DNA from: Pomacea canaliculata
Lineage: Eukaryota; Mollusca; Gastropoda; Architaenioglossa; Ampullariidae
DNA: 64,000 nt
Direction of reading: 5' to 3'
Assembly (NCBI RefSeq): GCF_003073045.1
Contig: NC_037593.1
Span: 4,269,525-4,333,524 of the forward strand
Shown here: positions 1-11,122 of the stretch, piece by piece
Layout: every line of letters starts with the position of its first letter
Position numbering within the stretch: position 1 is the stretch's first letter
Made by a program: the position numbers and the translations under genes
The notes under the pieces: model-generated
Databases searched by the model: none
What the model was told of the DNA's origin: nothing
The model's input: only the letters and a program-made list of their open reading frames with translations

Positions 1-769
1 AAAAAGCACTAACAGTGTGTGTGTGTGGGGTGGGGAATTCGGGGGTTGGGGTGGCCTCACACACACGTGTGTCAGTTCAAAGATCGTGCATTAGTTTCAG
101 GTTTTAACTCTCCCGTGAAAATTTCAGCGCGCTCAAGGGAGACGTGAATACACGAGGAAGAGTTTAAAAGGATAAAAGCTGACTGTGGCCTGTAGGGCAA
201 CAAAGGTTTCTGAGCTTCGAATTCTCGTTAAGTGCAACTCCAGTGAGTGTCAGTCGCTTGTAAAGCGAGCAGGCTGTGCAAACTTCCCACCCCCTTCACC
301 ACCTTACTGTGAACACGCAAGATCAACATGTGGGTGAGAAGGCAGAATGGAGGTGCACATCACTTCCGGTTGGCCAGCGTGGGGTAGGCACAGCGCGCCC
401 TCTGTTCGGTAAGCCGCGGCGAGCTCAAGCAATAAAATATTGTGAGTGTAGTTCACAACTATTTACGATCTCTGAGAAAAACAGTATTTTGAGGATTCCT
501 CTTGTTTAACTGTGAAAAAAGCACAAATAGAGCCTGGAATATTTTCCTTAACATGCCATTCACTTTATAAAGTAGCTGGTTTGAAATTTATTTTTTTAAA
601 TAAAATGTCTGTATTTTTATTGATGTCTTATGATGAACACTGATCACAAAGTGTTCGTTTCCTTTTCTTTTTTTATTCTGATTGCTGTAAATTGTTTTCA
701 TTGATTCAGGCATGTATAATGATGCCCGGCCAAGCCTGACTCGCGGCTAGGACCCGTGCACCGAGGAAA
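1..769. other. Upstream region of the first PIGZ-like gene
   Basis: No gene recognised. It holds short GT/CA-rich tracts near the left edge and AT-rich sequence from about 530 to 720. It should contain the promoter and 5' UTR of the gene starting at 770, but no clear core promoter element was seen. Confidence 0.4.
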
Positions 770-3700
770 ATGGAAGCTGGTCGTTCTGCTTCACCAGCTA
801 CGCGTCGACCTCGACATCAAAGACGAAAGCCGCAGGCGGCTCCTGTCTGTCATCCACGTGACACAACAACCCCTCAACATCGACAAAACGATATTTCCTG
901 TAGCACGGGTACGCCCCCCGCCCACACCGTGCCCTCCTGCTCACGTAGGACGTGGGCTCGCCGTACTGTGTGGCTAGTGACCTTGCTGACCCTGCTGCTA
1001 CGTGTGCGTCACGTTTTTCAGGAAAGTGCATGGTGGATTCTACACCCGGATGAGATATATCAATCCCTAGAAGGTACTTGCGGGGGTTACCCGTAACCTC
1101 TAATTGAACCAATAATTACATTATCTTTGCATGGACAGAGGATCAAACATTCATTAGGATGAAATAATAATAATAATAATAATAACATCATCAAATGCTC
1201 GCTCATGTCACGTAATCAAGGACGTAAACGGAACCTTTTTGTTTGTGTATGCTGAAGTTGGCGCTGCACTTTACAAAATAACGGGCAGGAAATGGGTTGC
1301 ATTAAAGTGTCAACTAGATTTTCATCTATGTTGGTGTCTCAAGACAGTTATCGAAAAATCATCAGTAGTCATTCTCTCTTCCCCCCCCCCCCCACCTCTA
1401 TCCCTATCCCACACACACGTACATGCATTGACTTCAGAAGCTGCTTTTTCATGAAAAGATGCGTTAATTTTTAAAAACTATAAATGCTCATTCAATGGCC
1501 TAGCTGTGTCCTCATTATTTTGGTGATTGTCTGACATTAATTTTTGAAGTCGATAATCATTCACTGGCCAGTGTCTTCATCTTGTTGGTAATTGTCTGAC
1601 GCAGTTGCCTACTCCGAGCTCCACGGCTATGGCTTCCGAACTTACGAGTTCCTCCCTCCGGCGGGAAAAGACAACCCCTCCTTGTACTCGCAAAAGAGAG
1701 ACAACTCGGGATGTACGCCCTGCGTTCTCCGCTCTTCCCACGCTTCTACTCCGCCGTAGCCTGGCTGATGACTGTCGCAGGATGGGACCTCCAGCCTTAC
1801 CTGGTATGCATTCTGATGACATTATTTGTCCTTAGGAGGACTAACTCACGAGATTCTCACCTGTCTTCATTGTTTAGGTCTGACTACCTTCACTCGCGAG
1901 ACCCTAGTGTCATCACCACTAGTAGTGTAGACACAAGAGCTTACAGCCATCTTATATTCACAGTTACGATTCTTTTCGTGGATGTCAAAATTATTCTGAT
2001 TATTGTGTGTACATTAAAAATAAAAAAGAATCACAGTTGTGCTAATAATGAGAACACCCATGAGCCGTAACCATAAGGGCAAGTCCATACTCCGGGAGCA
2101 ACATGAGGAACTCGGGGGCAGACTTCTTGTGTCCATAGTTATGAAGAGTGTCCAGACTCCACGATATTTCTATTATATTACACCAGGGGCACCCACGGGG
2201 TCTGGATTCTAACCCAGAGGCAAAAAAAAAAAAAAAAAAAATCGTCTTTGATGGACATTTTGACTGCTTCAGGCCATAAGGTTGGAACTTTTCTCTAATG
2301 CGCTAGTTTGTTGTTTATTTATTTGTTTATTTGATGCTACATTCACGCCTTTTCTTCTTTAATGTTTTCCCAGGTGTGGAGAGTGGCACACATAGTCGTT
2401 TCGTCTCTCCTTCCTCTGGCGGCCTACAGGCTAGTGAGGTCTGTCTTCAGATGTCGGGACACCGGGGTGGTGGCGGCCATGCTGGCAGCAAGCTCCGTGT
2501 TCACCAATGTAGTCGCCACGCACACCCTCATCCACGGCTTCCTGGCGCCCATTTTATTTTCCTCCCTGGCCGGAATCCTGTCCTACCTCTGTCCCAAAGA
2601 GGACTCGGAGAGAACGCCAGCGCCTGTGTAGCAAATCCAGTTTAGGATATTCAGACCGCAAAGATTCAAACTGTTTACGGAAGGAATTTCATACCTCCTC
2701 CCCTAAAGAGAATGAAAACATAGTATTATGTGATTCGTCTTTGCTGAGAATGCATTCTTCTGAACTCAAACAGAAACGAAAGACTTGAGTTCTGGGAAGT
2801 GGAAACGGTTATTTAAAGGAGAACAACAATGTGCAAATTAAGGATTTCAATCAGAAATCTCGAGGATGTTCTCAGGGTCGGCAAGTTTCGCTCCAGTCAC
2901 CAGGTTGGTGTACTTGTGCTCCAATGCGCTGTGTAGGGTTGTCAAGAAGTTAATTTTTCACTCACTTTCGATAAGAAAATTTACTTTCTTGAGCGTGATC
3001 TTTGATCGTCAAAGTGTAGAAGAAATCCAGGTACACCAAGTTCATGAAAAGTCATCGAAAGCAGCACAAAAAGCAGTTTACCATCTAGTCCGAACCCTTC
3101 TGAAGGAACAGGATGTCGTCCTACTGACAACAACTGCAGGAGAATCCAAGAAAGAAAAGCTACATCAAGGTTAACGAGTTTTGATTGGAAAAATCTGAGC
3201 GTAGAAGTCACGAGGGTTCTAAAACTATCGACGTACGCATTCGCGCTCTCTCTTTGCTGCTATGTGCGTCCTGACAGCGCTCTCCTCATCGTCGGTGTCG
3301 TCTGCCTCCTCGTCCCATGGTCGCACCTTCTTCACGCAGCGACGAGCAGACGAACTGTAGTAGGCGCAGTGGCTGGATGTCTGGCCGGCGTGCTGCTGGG
3401 TGTGTGACGACGTTTACTTTTACGGTTTCTTCACCGTTACACCCTGGAACTGGTTCTGGTTCAACGTGGCGTCCGGCGTGCAGGCTCAGCTGTTTGGAAC
3501 CGATTCCATCATGATATACCTTCATGAGCTGTTATGGAAAAATGCAGGAATGCGCATGCTTTTTGCGGCTAATGTCATTGCACTGGTTCTAATGATCCGT
3601 CCTTCGCAAGAAAGAACAAATAAAATTTGTTTCAGGACGGAAAAGACATTTAGATTCATCTCATGTCTGTTGATTATGCTCGTTATTTTTTCCCTCCAAG

Positions 3701-4533
3701 GCCACAAGGAGGTTCGTTTCATCTACAACGCAATGGTGGTGTATTTGTGTATTTCTGCAGCCAGCATTGTTTCCCTGACACACATGTTCCTCAAAAAGCT
3801 CAGTTTTAGAGCTGTATCTGTTGCTATGGTGACGATCCTCTATGCAGTCTCCCAGTGGCTTGACTTTCCGACCCCAGGTGACCTGTCCGCCAGAACTTGG
3901 ACATATAGGGAATCCATGGACAGCTACGATGTTAGCCGGTGTGTTCGTTTTATTTCTAGACAAACTGATGTGAGAGGTGTGTTTATAAACAAACATTTGT
4001 ATACATTCGGTGGCTACACGATGCTTGGACATGACGTGCCTATCTTAGTTCGGACATTCAGTGGCTACCATGAATATGGATTTTCTGCCAGAACTAAAAC
4101 AACTTCGCGAAACTGGTTCGGATCTTCAAAGGAGATTTCGATAGCCACGTCCAGCAAGGTTTCGAATTTATTTTCTGATTTCAACAAACCACATCTTTTG
4201 CTCCATCTCATCACCCACACGGAATACAACTACTTGGTGCTGGATGTCGAGGACGATTTTTTTCAAGCGAGCTTCAAAGAGGTTTACGTCCATGGACCCC
4301 TGAAAGTCCTGAAGCGCTTGGGATCGAAGGCTGACGAAACAAAAACTGTCAGCCCTACTTCCGGCGCTCAAAGTAACACCGTCGGCAGACATCCTGGAGA
4401 AAGAAGCTCAGGAATTATTCGCTTTTGGTTTAAAAGAACGGGCCGACGAAAGATACAAAGAGGCTCAACAAATAAAACGGAGATGAAACCTAAAAATAAA
4501 TGGGAAATGAAAAGAGTCTGTTCGTCTTCATGA
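770..4533 (+). CDS. PIGZ: GPI mannosyltransferase 4-like, copy A (frame-broken)
   Basis: PIGZ/SMP3 is an ER membrane glycosyltransferase (GT22, GT-C fold) that adds a fourth alpha-1,2-mannose from Dol-P-Man to the GPI anchor. Exons: 770-1073, 1605-1803, 2374-4533. Exon 1 ends with the family signature WWILHPDEIYQSLE. Exon 2 continues VAYSELHGYGFRTYEF, then MYALRSPLFPRFY. Exon 3 has hydrophobic segments and the GT22 motif GHKEVRF at about 3700. Frame breaks: one base short in the A run near 1692; a change of frame near 3410; one base too many in the A run near 4340, after which the other frame (ending 4496) resembles the C-terminal tail of copy B. The lumenal or cytosolic loop at 2630-3050 has no continuous frame and may hide a further intron. 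This is either a decaying gene or a locus with homopolymer errors. ATG 770 was chosen as the first ATG in the exon 1 frame. The second copy lies tail to tail 1.4 kb away. Confidence 0.75.
1163..1186. repeat. (ATA)n microsatellite
   Basis: About eight tandem ATA units in intron 1 of the first PIGZ-like gene. Confidence 0.9.
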
Positions 4534-5928
4534 CAATTTTTCTTTCTTTGTCTTGCGTATCCTTATACAACGACGTTCGCGTGCGTGCGTGCGTGCGTTT
4601 GTGGGTCGGGGTGAACATTTTGTAGATCACGTGTCATGGGCCGGTCGGTATTCATATTGAATCTACATCTCGTACGACGTGAATGCCCAGAGGTCGTTCA
4701 GCAATCTTTTTTTCTCCTTTAATTATGCGGATCGATTATTGTGTCGAATTTGTCCATAATGTAGGAAAGTAAAACTCGATAAAATCGATAAATATATCAG
4801 AAGCACATGAGTAAACAAAGTCTAGAGAGACTCCGACAGAACTGGATTGTAGCTGGACATTAAGACGTCTCGACCACTGCCGTTAGAAGCCAGTATTTCG
4901 TTAATTTGCGAGCCGTAGAAAAAAAAAGGTGGAGTCATTTTTAAACTGCAATAAATAAATGCACTTCATGCATGAGTGAAGAGTGTTCATAGGAGCAGTA
5001 AGGTGCAATTGTTGTTATTCTAATGACTACATAAAGCTCTGAGTAAGAAACTATTTCCCATACCTGCATGAATATCCCTTACCTCATTTTTCGTTCTCGA
5101 GATACATGCCTGCAAACTAAAACATTACCGTGGACTGAAAAAAGCTAAACTCGCGATGTATGATGATGTGCGTTGTTGACCCCTTTCTGTTTATGATAAT
5201 GTCTTCAACCACACAAAAATACATGGAGTCTTAAAGTCTAAACCGAACGAAACATGAAATTAAGCTTAAAGTCATTATTTTGTCGCAAGATTTGCAATTT
5301 TTAATTAATTGTTTGTGAAAAGTACAGGTTGATAAACCTACATTCTAGTCCCACCCAACGATAGACTTTTGAGCTCATGGTAGTGAGCTGTCACCTGTCC
5401 CTGGGCCTACGTGTGTGCCCTCGCAAGAGATGAGTTCCTGGCGTCTTTCCAATCTCCAGGTGAGAATTGCAAAGTTTAGGGTGGGCTTGTACCGTGTATG
5501 TGGGGTGGCACTCATAATTACTTTGTCCAGGTTTGTCCTGCATAGTAGAGGTATGTCGCAATAAGGGTATCTGGCTTAGGCCGGTGTCCTATGACAACAT
5601 CCATTCAGCGTTTAGCAGTTCTCTTTGTGTGGTGCTTAAATGGGAAAAGGGGATCGAGAATAGTGTGTGGCTTAGCTTCTAGCATTCTTTCACCGTGAGT
5701 GTCTTCTACAAGCTACACGATCTGAACTTGACATGAATAAAGAGTGAATTGTATGAAGGAGAAGTTCTGAGTCATGGGGAGCAGAAAATATTTCTGCCGA
5801 AGAGGGCAAACGGTGGAATTTTGCAAACTTATCAACTAGACCCACACAAAAACATCGCCACACTTTGTAAGATTGAGCCAACATTTAAAATAATTTTACA
5901 AGCCTTAAAATGTCACATTAGTCGTCTT
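4534..5928. other. Convergent intergenic space between the two PIGZ-like copies
   Basis: Both copies end here, so it should hold two 3' UTRs and polyadenylation sites. A short GCGT repeat lies near 4580. The 5340-5650 stretch is less AT-rich, but I could not identify it. No coding signal. Confidence 0.5.
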
Positions 5929-8900
5929 TCAGGGTTTATGTTTGTGATGCCGAGTGGTTTGTCGGCAGTTCAGTTGCCCAAACTTGTCGATGCACTCTTG
6001 AGTCCAACGCCCTGCTTCCGCTTGGTCTCCTAGTTCCGTGGCGCAGGCCACCAGACCCTGGAATGTATGTACATGCATCGGGTCCAGCGACAGAGCCGCG
6101 AGGTATCTCTCCGCAGCCAGTCGAAACTTCTGGAACCGGAAAAGCACGTCACCTTCGTACTGCAAGACAGTGGAGTTAACTCCAATGGGAGCGCGTGCAG
6201 CTTTTTCAAGCAGTTGTCGTTCGTGGTCGGGATGGAAGGTACGTTTCATGACGCGCATGGTACCTTGCTCGAAAACGGTCTCGTAGCCCACAGACACGAA
6301 ACGTCTTTTTCGCGTAATAATCACGTAGTTGTAGTTTCTTTTCTGGATAAGAAGTTTTACCAGGTAGGGAGCGTTTTGCACAGAAACATAATTCGAGGGA
6401 TTGTCGAATGTCAGAAAGGAGATGTTTTTACCTGGGGATAAAAGAGTCGGTTGAGGGAGGGTGATTTTTGAAGAGGAGTCAAACTCGACGAATTCATGAG
6501 TGAGAAAGGTCAAGATAGGGACGTCGCGATGCAGAGACTGTATCCTCCAGTCACGTGTAAGTTCCTGTCCACAAACACTCCAGTGACGTCAGTCTGCTCG
6601 CCAACGTAGGCCAAACAAGCGTTGATGTCGTGGCTGTCCCACGTGCCGTGATACGCCCACGATTGGTTGGACCCGTCACGCGCTGAGGGAAACCTTTTCC
6701 ACTGGAGTGCAGCGTGCAAGGCCAGACAAAGCCACACGATCTTCAAGAAGTTGCCGCCGCCATTTTGTCTCCAAATGGCAACTGTCTGGCAGATGACTGA
6801 CGCAGATGTCACCAGGATGAGCACTATCACATTATGCACAAACCTCACCTCCTTGTGGCCTTTGCAAGAATACACGAGTAGCAAAAACAGCCAAGAAAAT
6901 GTGAGTCGGAGCACTAACGCCACACTGTTTTCACCTGATTCTTTTTCTGCCTTTCTTCCCGACGACTTCCTGTTTCCACAAATCAAGATGGCGAGTCCAG
7001 CGACGCTAACTATGCCAAGCATAGACTGTCCTTTATCACGAACGAACAGCTCGTCGAAGTACTTGAAAAAAGAAGATGAACTAAAATACTTGGAAGAGAA
7101 ATCGTCGAATATGTTGAATTTCGCCCAGTTAATCGGCGTCACAACGATGTCTCCATAAAACCGGAAGTCGACGATCAGTCCAAGCGCAGTCCCTGCGCAT
7201 GCTCCGATGACGCACTTCACTAAGTTTGCATGATTCACTGTCTTTATTGAATACGATGGAAGCAGAATAACTGCAAGAAACAAAGCTGTGTCGACTCTGA
7301 TATAAATGCAGAGAGCGGCAACAAGTCCACACAGAATAAAAGAAGTGTGTTCCATCAAAATCATCACCTGATCAGCGACACCGGATGTCCAAGATGGGGC
7401 TGCAGTGTCCTCACTGTCCCCACTCTTCAAATTGCTTGCATTTGGGAAACACCTGTTTGCCCATGTTTCATCCACTTCCGCCATACAGCCGCGACTGCTT
7501 TCAGATTTGATTTCCGACAGGACACCGCCATCCTGCTGTAGACTAAAATTAGCTTCTTTGCGTGCTCTCGAAAAATGTTGCGATGCTGCACTCACCATCT
7601 CGTGCACACCTGGTTGGTGGCAACAGGTGCGGAAGGAAAACCTCTCGACGTTTTCGGGAAGGACGGTCGTTCGTTGAAGACAGAACAGAAACCGAAGCCA
7701 CCCAGAAGATAGCCGGAGCCAAAAAGCTGTTCACCAGGGATGCGTTCCGAGAACGTTCAGGTGGAGAGAACAAGCGGTCAAGATGGCTGCCAAACACGCA
7801 GTGTCATTGCAACGGAAGAAAGTTCGAGAGAAACGGTAGACGGACAAGGGCAACAGAGAGGCAACTGCAGCATGACTTGCTCTCCACAACTGAAAAAGAA
7901 AATTCAAAACAACAATCAAAACTCTATCACAAGGAAAAAGGAGAAAAAGAGAGGGACACAAAGGGTACTCTGTGGAAATTACACTTTCTAATGCAAATCA
8001 TTTTATACGTGGCGAAGGGAAGTAAACCCTGGTGGTAACATTGTTTTCATACCTAAATGATCAAACTGTATTCGTACCGCTTCCATTTAAAAAAAAAATC
8101 CGACAGTCGTCACTTAACAGCGGTTATAGGTTAAACAATGGTCACTTCATTCGTTACTCATCGTCTAACATACATATTGTTTAAACTTTACAGCTTCATA
8201 AGTCAAAAGAGTATGCACACACGCTCACACGTGCACAGTTACAAACAAGTACAGTTACCACAAAAGGTTTGACCTCAACACCCAGGAGGTCAGCCAGGCC
8301 AGACACGAGGACGAAGAAGCGAGGGTACAGGGCGGAGCGCATGGCGCGCATGCCCAGCTGCAGCTCCCTTTGGCGGAACAGGGACACGTTCCCTCCTGCC
8401 GCAGAACCTCCATTTGTAAATTCGTATGCTCGGAAACCAAACCCGTACACTTCGGTGTGCGCTACTGCAAAAATAAGAAAAAAAAAAAAGTTTTATCAAA
8501 AGTTAAGATTCGGGAACGGACGTTTAATGGTTTGAAGTGGAATTAATAAAGTATTGTTGTAGGAAGGACAGTTAAGGGTTATGAATTATTTTGTGTTATT
8601 TATCCATTGTAATCTTCTCACATTCCCTGTACATTATATGACCTTTATTCTTGTCTATTAATTCTGTGCACATTGACAACGATAATATTTTATTACATCT
8701 ATATATATATATTAATTATATATAAAATAAACCCAAATATTTATGCATATTCACTTTTTTAGACAACTTTATTTAGATAAGCAGCTAAACATTTCCCGAT
8801 GATAGCTGTCTTGGTAGGATAATGTTGTGCTCACCCGTAAATCGTATTAACGGAACAGTAACCAGTAGATTGACAAATTGCTTTAATTGTAAAATTCTTT

Positions 8901-9371
8901 TTTTTATTAGGGTATGTTTTTCTTTACATATTTAGTTCTGCATGTGACATAGATTTGTGGATGTCAGTTGTGGTAGTAGAAATGGCCATGATGATTAAGA
9001 ATGCTTTATTAGAATGTAAAACATGTAGCAAAATATTAGAATGCATTTTCCTGCTCGGGTTACCCTTTAAATGGGGACTCACCCTCAGAAGACTGAAAGA
9101 TTTCGTCGGGATGCAAGACCCACCAGTTGACTGGCTGCACGACGTGAGTAGTTCTCAGCACTAGGGTACCTATCCAGACCACGTATGGGATCCACGAAGG
9201 AAAGAATAAAGAATTTCTCATTTCCGCCGTAGTGTCGCCTGCCACTGGCCTGTCGTTGTTCTGCCAGTGTAAAGGAGTTTTTACACCGCAGTCAGCAAAG
9301 TGTAGCTCTTCAGCTGCGGGAGGTGAGTGGTTCTTGCGACGTTTGTGTGATAAACGACAGCGTCCTCCCAT
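5929..9371 (-). CDS. PIGZ: GPI mannosyltransferase 4-like, copy B (frame-broken)
   Basis: Second PIGZ/SMP3-type GT22 mannosyltransferase, predicted to act on GPI anchors in the ER. Exons: 9371-9083, 8464-8259, 7889-5929. Intron positions and phases (1 and 0) equal those of copy A. Exon 1 ends WWVLHPDEIFQSSE. Exon 2 reads VAHTEVYGFGFRAYEF and is intact. Exon 3 carries FRFYGDIVVTPINWAKFN and the GT22 motif GHKEVRF. Frame breaks: near 7744, where one more C restores THPLVNSFLAP; between about 7550 and 7620, in the variable loop; and near 6522, just before HRDVPILTFL. The C-terminus has an extra TPR-like helical hairpin at about 6120-5980 (YEGDVLFRFQKFRLAAERY). ATG 9371 fits the exon 1 frame. Copy B is better preserved than copy A. 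Whether it makes a protein depends on whether the indels are real. Confidence 0.78.
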
Positions 9372-9722
9372 GACTCCTTAAACAACAACCGCGCACACAC
9401 ACACAGAGCATAGCAATCAGATACACGTGACAGTTTGTAGAGTAGGAGACTGCATTAACAAATGCGCTTTGGGGGAAAAAATATTATATAAAGTGGAAGG
9501 TTAATGCGAGACTTACAGCACCACACTTAAAATGTCGACAAGTAATGAGAGTTGGAGCTAGCGGGGTGCATCAAAGCTGCTTAACCGGTTGCGTCAAATG
9601 CAAGATTAAATACACATTATGGAGCCACCCGCCAACAAGCGGCATGCCTCCTCCATACAAAATTTAATTCATAGCAAAACAAACAATAATCCAGAAAAAA
9701 AGATAAAAAAAGCTGAGACCAC

Positions 9723-9977
9723 CTGGGGCCGTAGTCATGAAGCAAGGGCAAGTCGTTGAACATGTATCTTACTTCCGAAGTTATTAGGCAATGTTCTACT
9801 CACCGGATGATGTTTTATAAAGCGGTGATAAACATGCCCTGGGGTAAAGAAACACAAAGTAGTGTCCACGGGGTCTGAACATCGTTTTATACCTTCGGTA
9901 AAAAGACGCTTTACCTCCAGTTTCCGATTTTTGCCCCGGGGAAACGACTTACTCTCGCTTCATGACTACGGCTCCAG
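9723..9977. mobile_element. MITE with about 22-bp terminal inverted repeats
   Basis: The left end reads CTGGGGCCGTAGTCATGAAG and the right end, reverse-complemented, CTGGAGCCGTAGTCATGAAG. Flanks GAGACCAC and GAGACAGC look like an 8-bp target duplication with two mismatches, which suggests a hAT-type element. The interior is non-coding. A related copy lies at about 21040-21267, and weaker similarity occurs near 2070-2215. Confidence 0.75.
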
Positions 9978-10984
9978 GAGACAGCAACGTCGACAGATTC
10001 AGGGGCGAGGAAAAAAGAAGACATGGAGCGGCTCACAGATTATAGGAACCGGTGTAACAGCCCCCCTCGACATTTAAAAGTTTCGTGAACAGAATTTTTA
10101 TGAACAAAGTAGTATCATCTAAAAAATTAATAACGAATGAAGTCAAGACGGATCAGGGTAATACAAAACAGATAAACAAACACAAAAGCAAACAAAAAAC
10201 TATAAGCTTTTACATTATGTTGTACTCGAGTTCATAAATTTTGAACGAACGGAGGGAGAGCATCCAGCAAAATAACAGGCATCCACGCTCACATAAGACA
10301 GCTAATTTCTAACTAAAATGTTTCGAGCAAATACAGCAATATTGCAGTTGACCATTTCTTACCTGGACACTGGATATCTTTGCCTCAGACTCAGTCTTCT
10401 CTTCCTCACAGTTTTAAAAAACATTTGGAGTGAATTCTCCAGTGTCATGAATCTTAGGGTGACAGGTGATTTTTTTTCTCTCTCTTCCCACGAACGAGAT
10501 TACAAGAAAACTAGGGGCCAAATAGAAGCTTACAAAGCGGGCAAGGGGGTGGGAACACAGGAATAGGGAAGCTGCCCAGTGTGTGGGAGTTGACATTACG
10601 TGTGGAGAAACATATTTACACAATTGGCAGAAAAAAGAAGACAAGGACAAAGGACTATCAATATTTTGATAAATTCTCGTGATTCAAGCTACTGGACTGT
10701 TCCAAAAAAGTTTCTTAGGTTTAACCGTAACTCACTGTAGCAGCAAGGATATTGCTAGGCGCTACCATAGATAACATCACCATAGTTAAGAATGTTATAT
10801 TTGAATAAAAAAATTTAAAATGTGCAGCGATCTTTGGCAGTTTATAAAAACTGGTACAGAGGGCTCAGTTCTTGATGGTTGGGTGTCGGTGTCAAAGTAG
10901 AGAATATTCTGATGAAAGTTCAATCCACAATTACACGCGTATGAAATCTTACTCAGGTAACGAATATGCATTGCCTTCCCGTGT

Positions 10985-11122
10985 TTTTCAGGGGTGAAAA
11001 AAGAAAAAAATCCGGAAGGAAGAAAAAATAACGAACGAGAGAAAGAAAAAATGAATAAAATAAAGAAAAACTAACAATCGAAGAAAGGAAAGAACAAAAG
11101 CTAGAAGAAAAAAAAAAAAAAA
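10985..11122. repeat. Purine-rich low-complexity tract
   Basis: About 140 bp almost entirely of A and G on the plus strand, ending in a long A run. No gene signal. Confidence 0.8.

Noticed and set aside
2866-3174. 102-codon frame inside PIGZ copy A
   Set aside because: It does not fit the PIGZ protein; the overlapping frame from about 3047 carries the recognisable membrane part.
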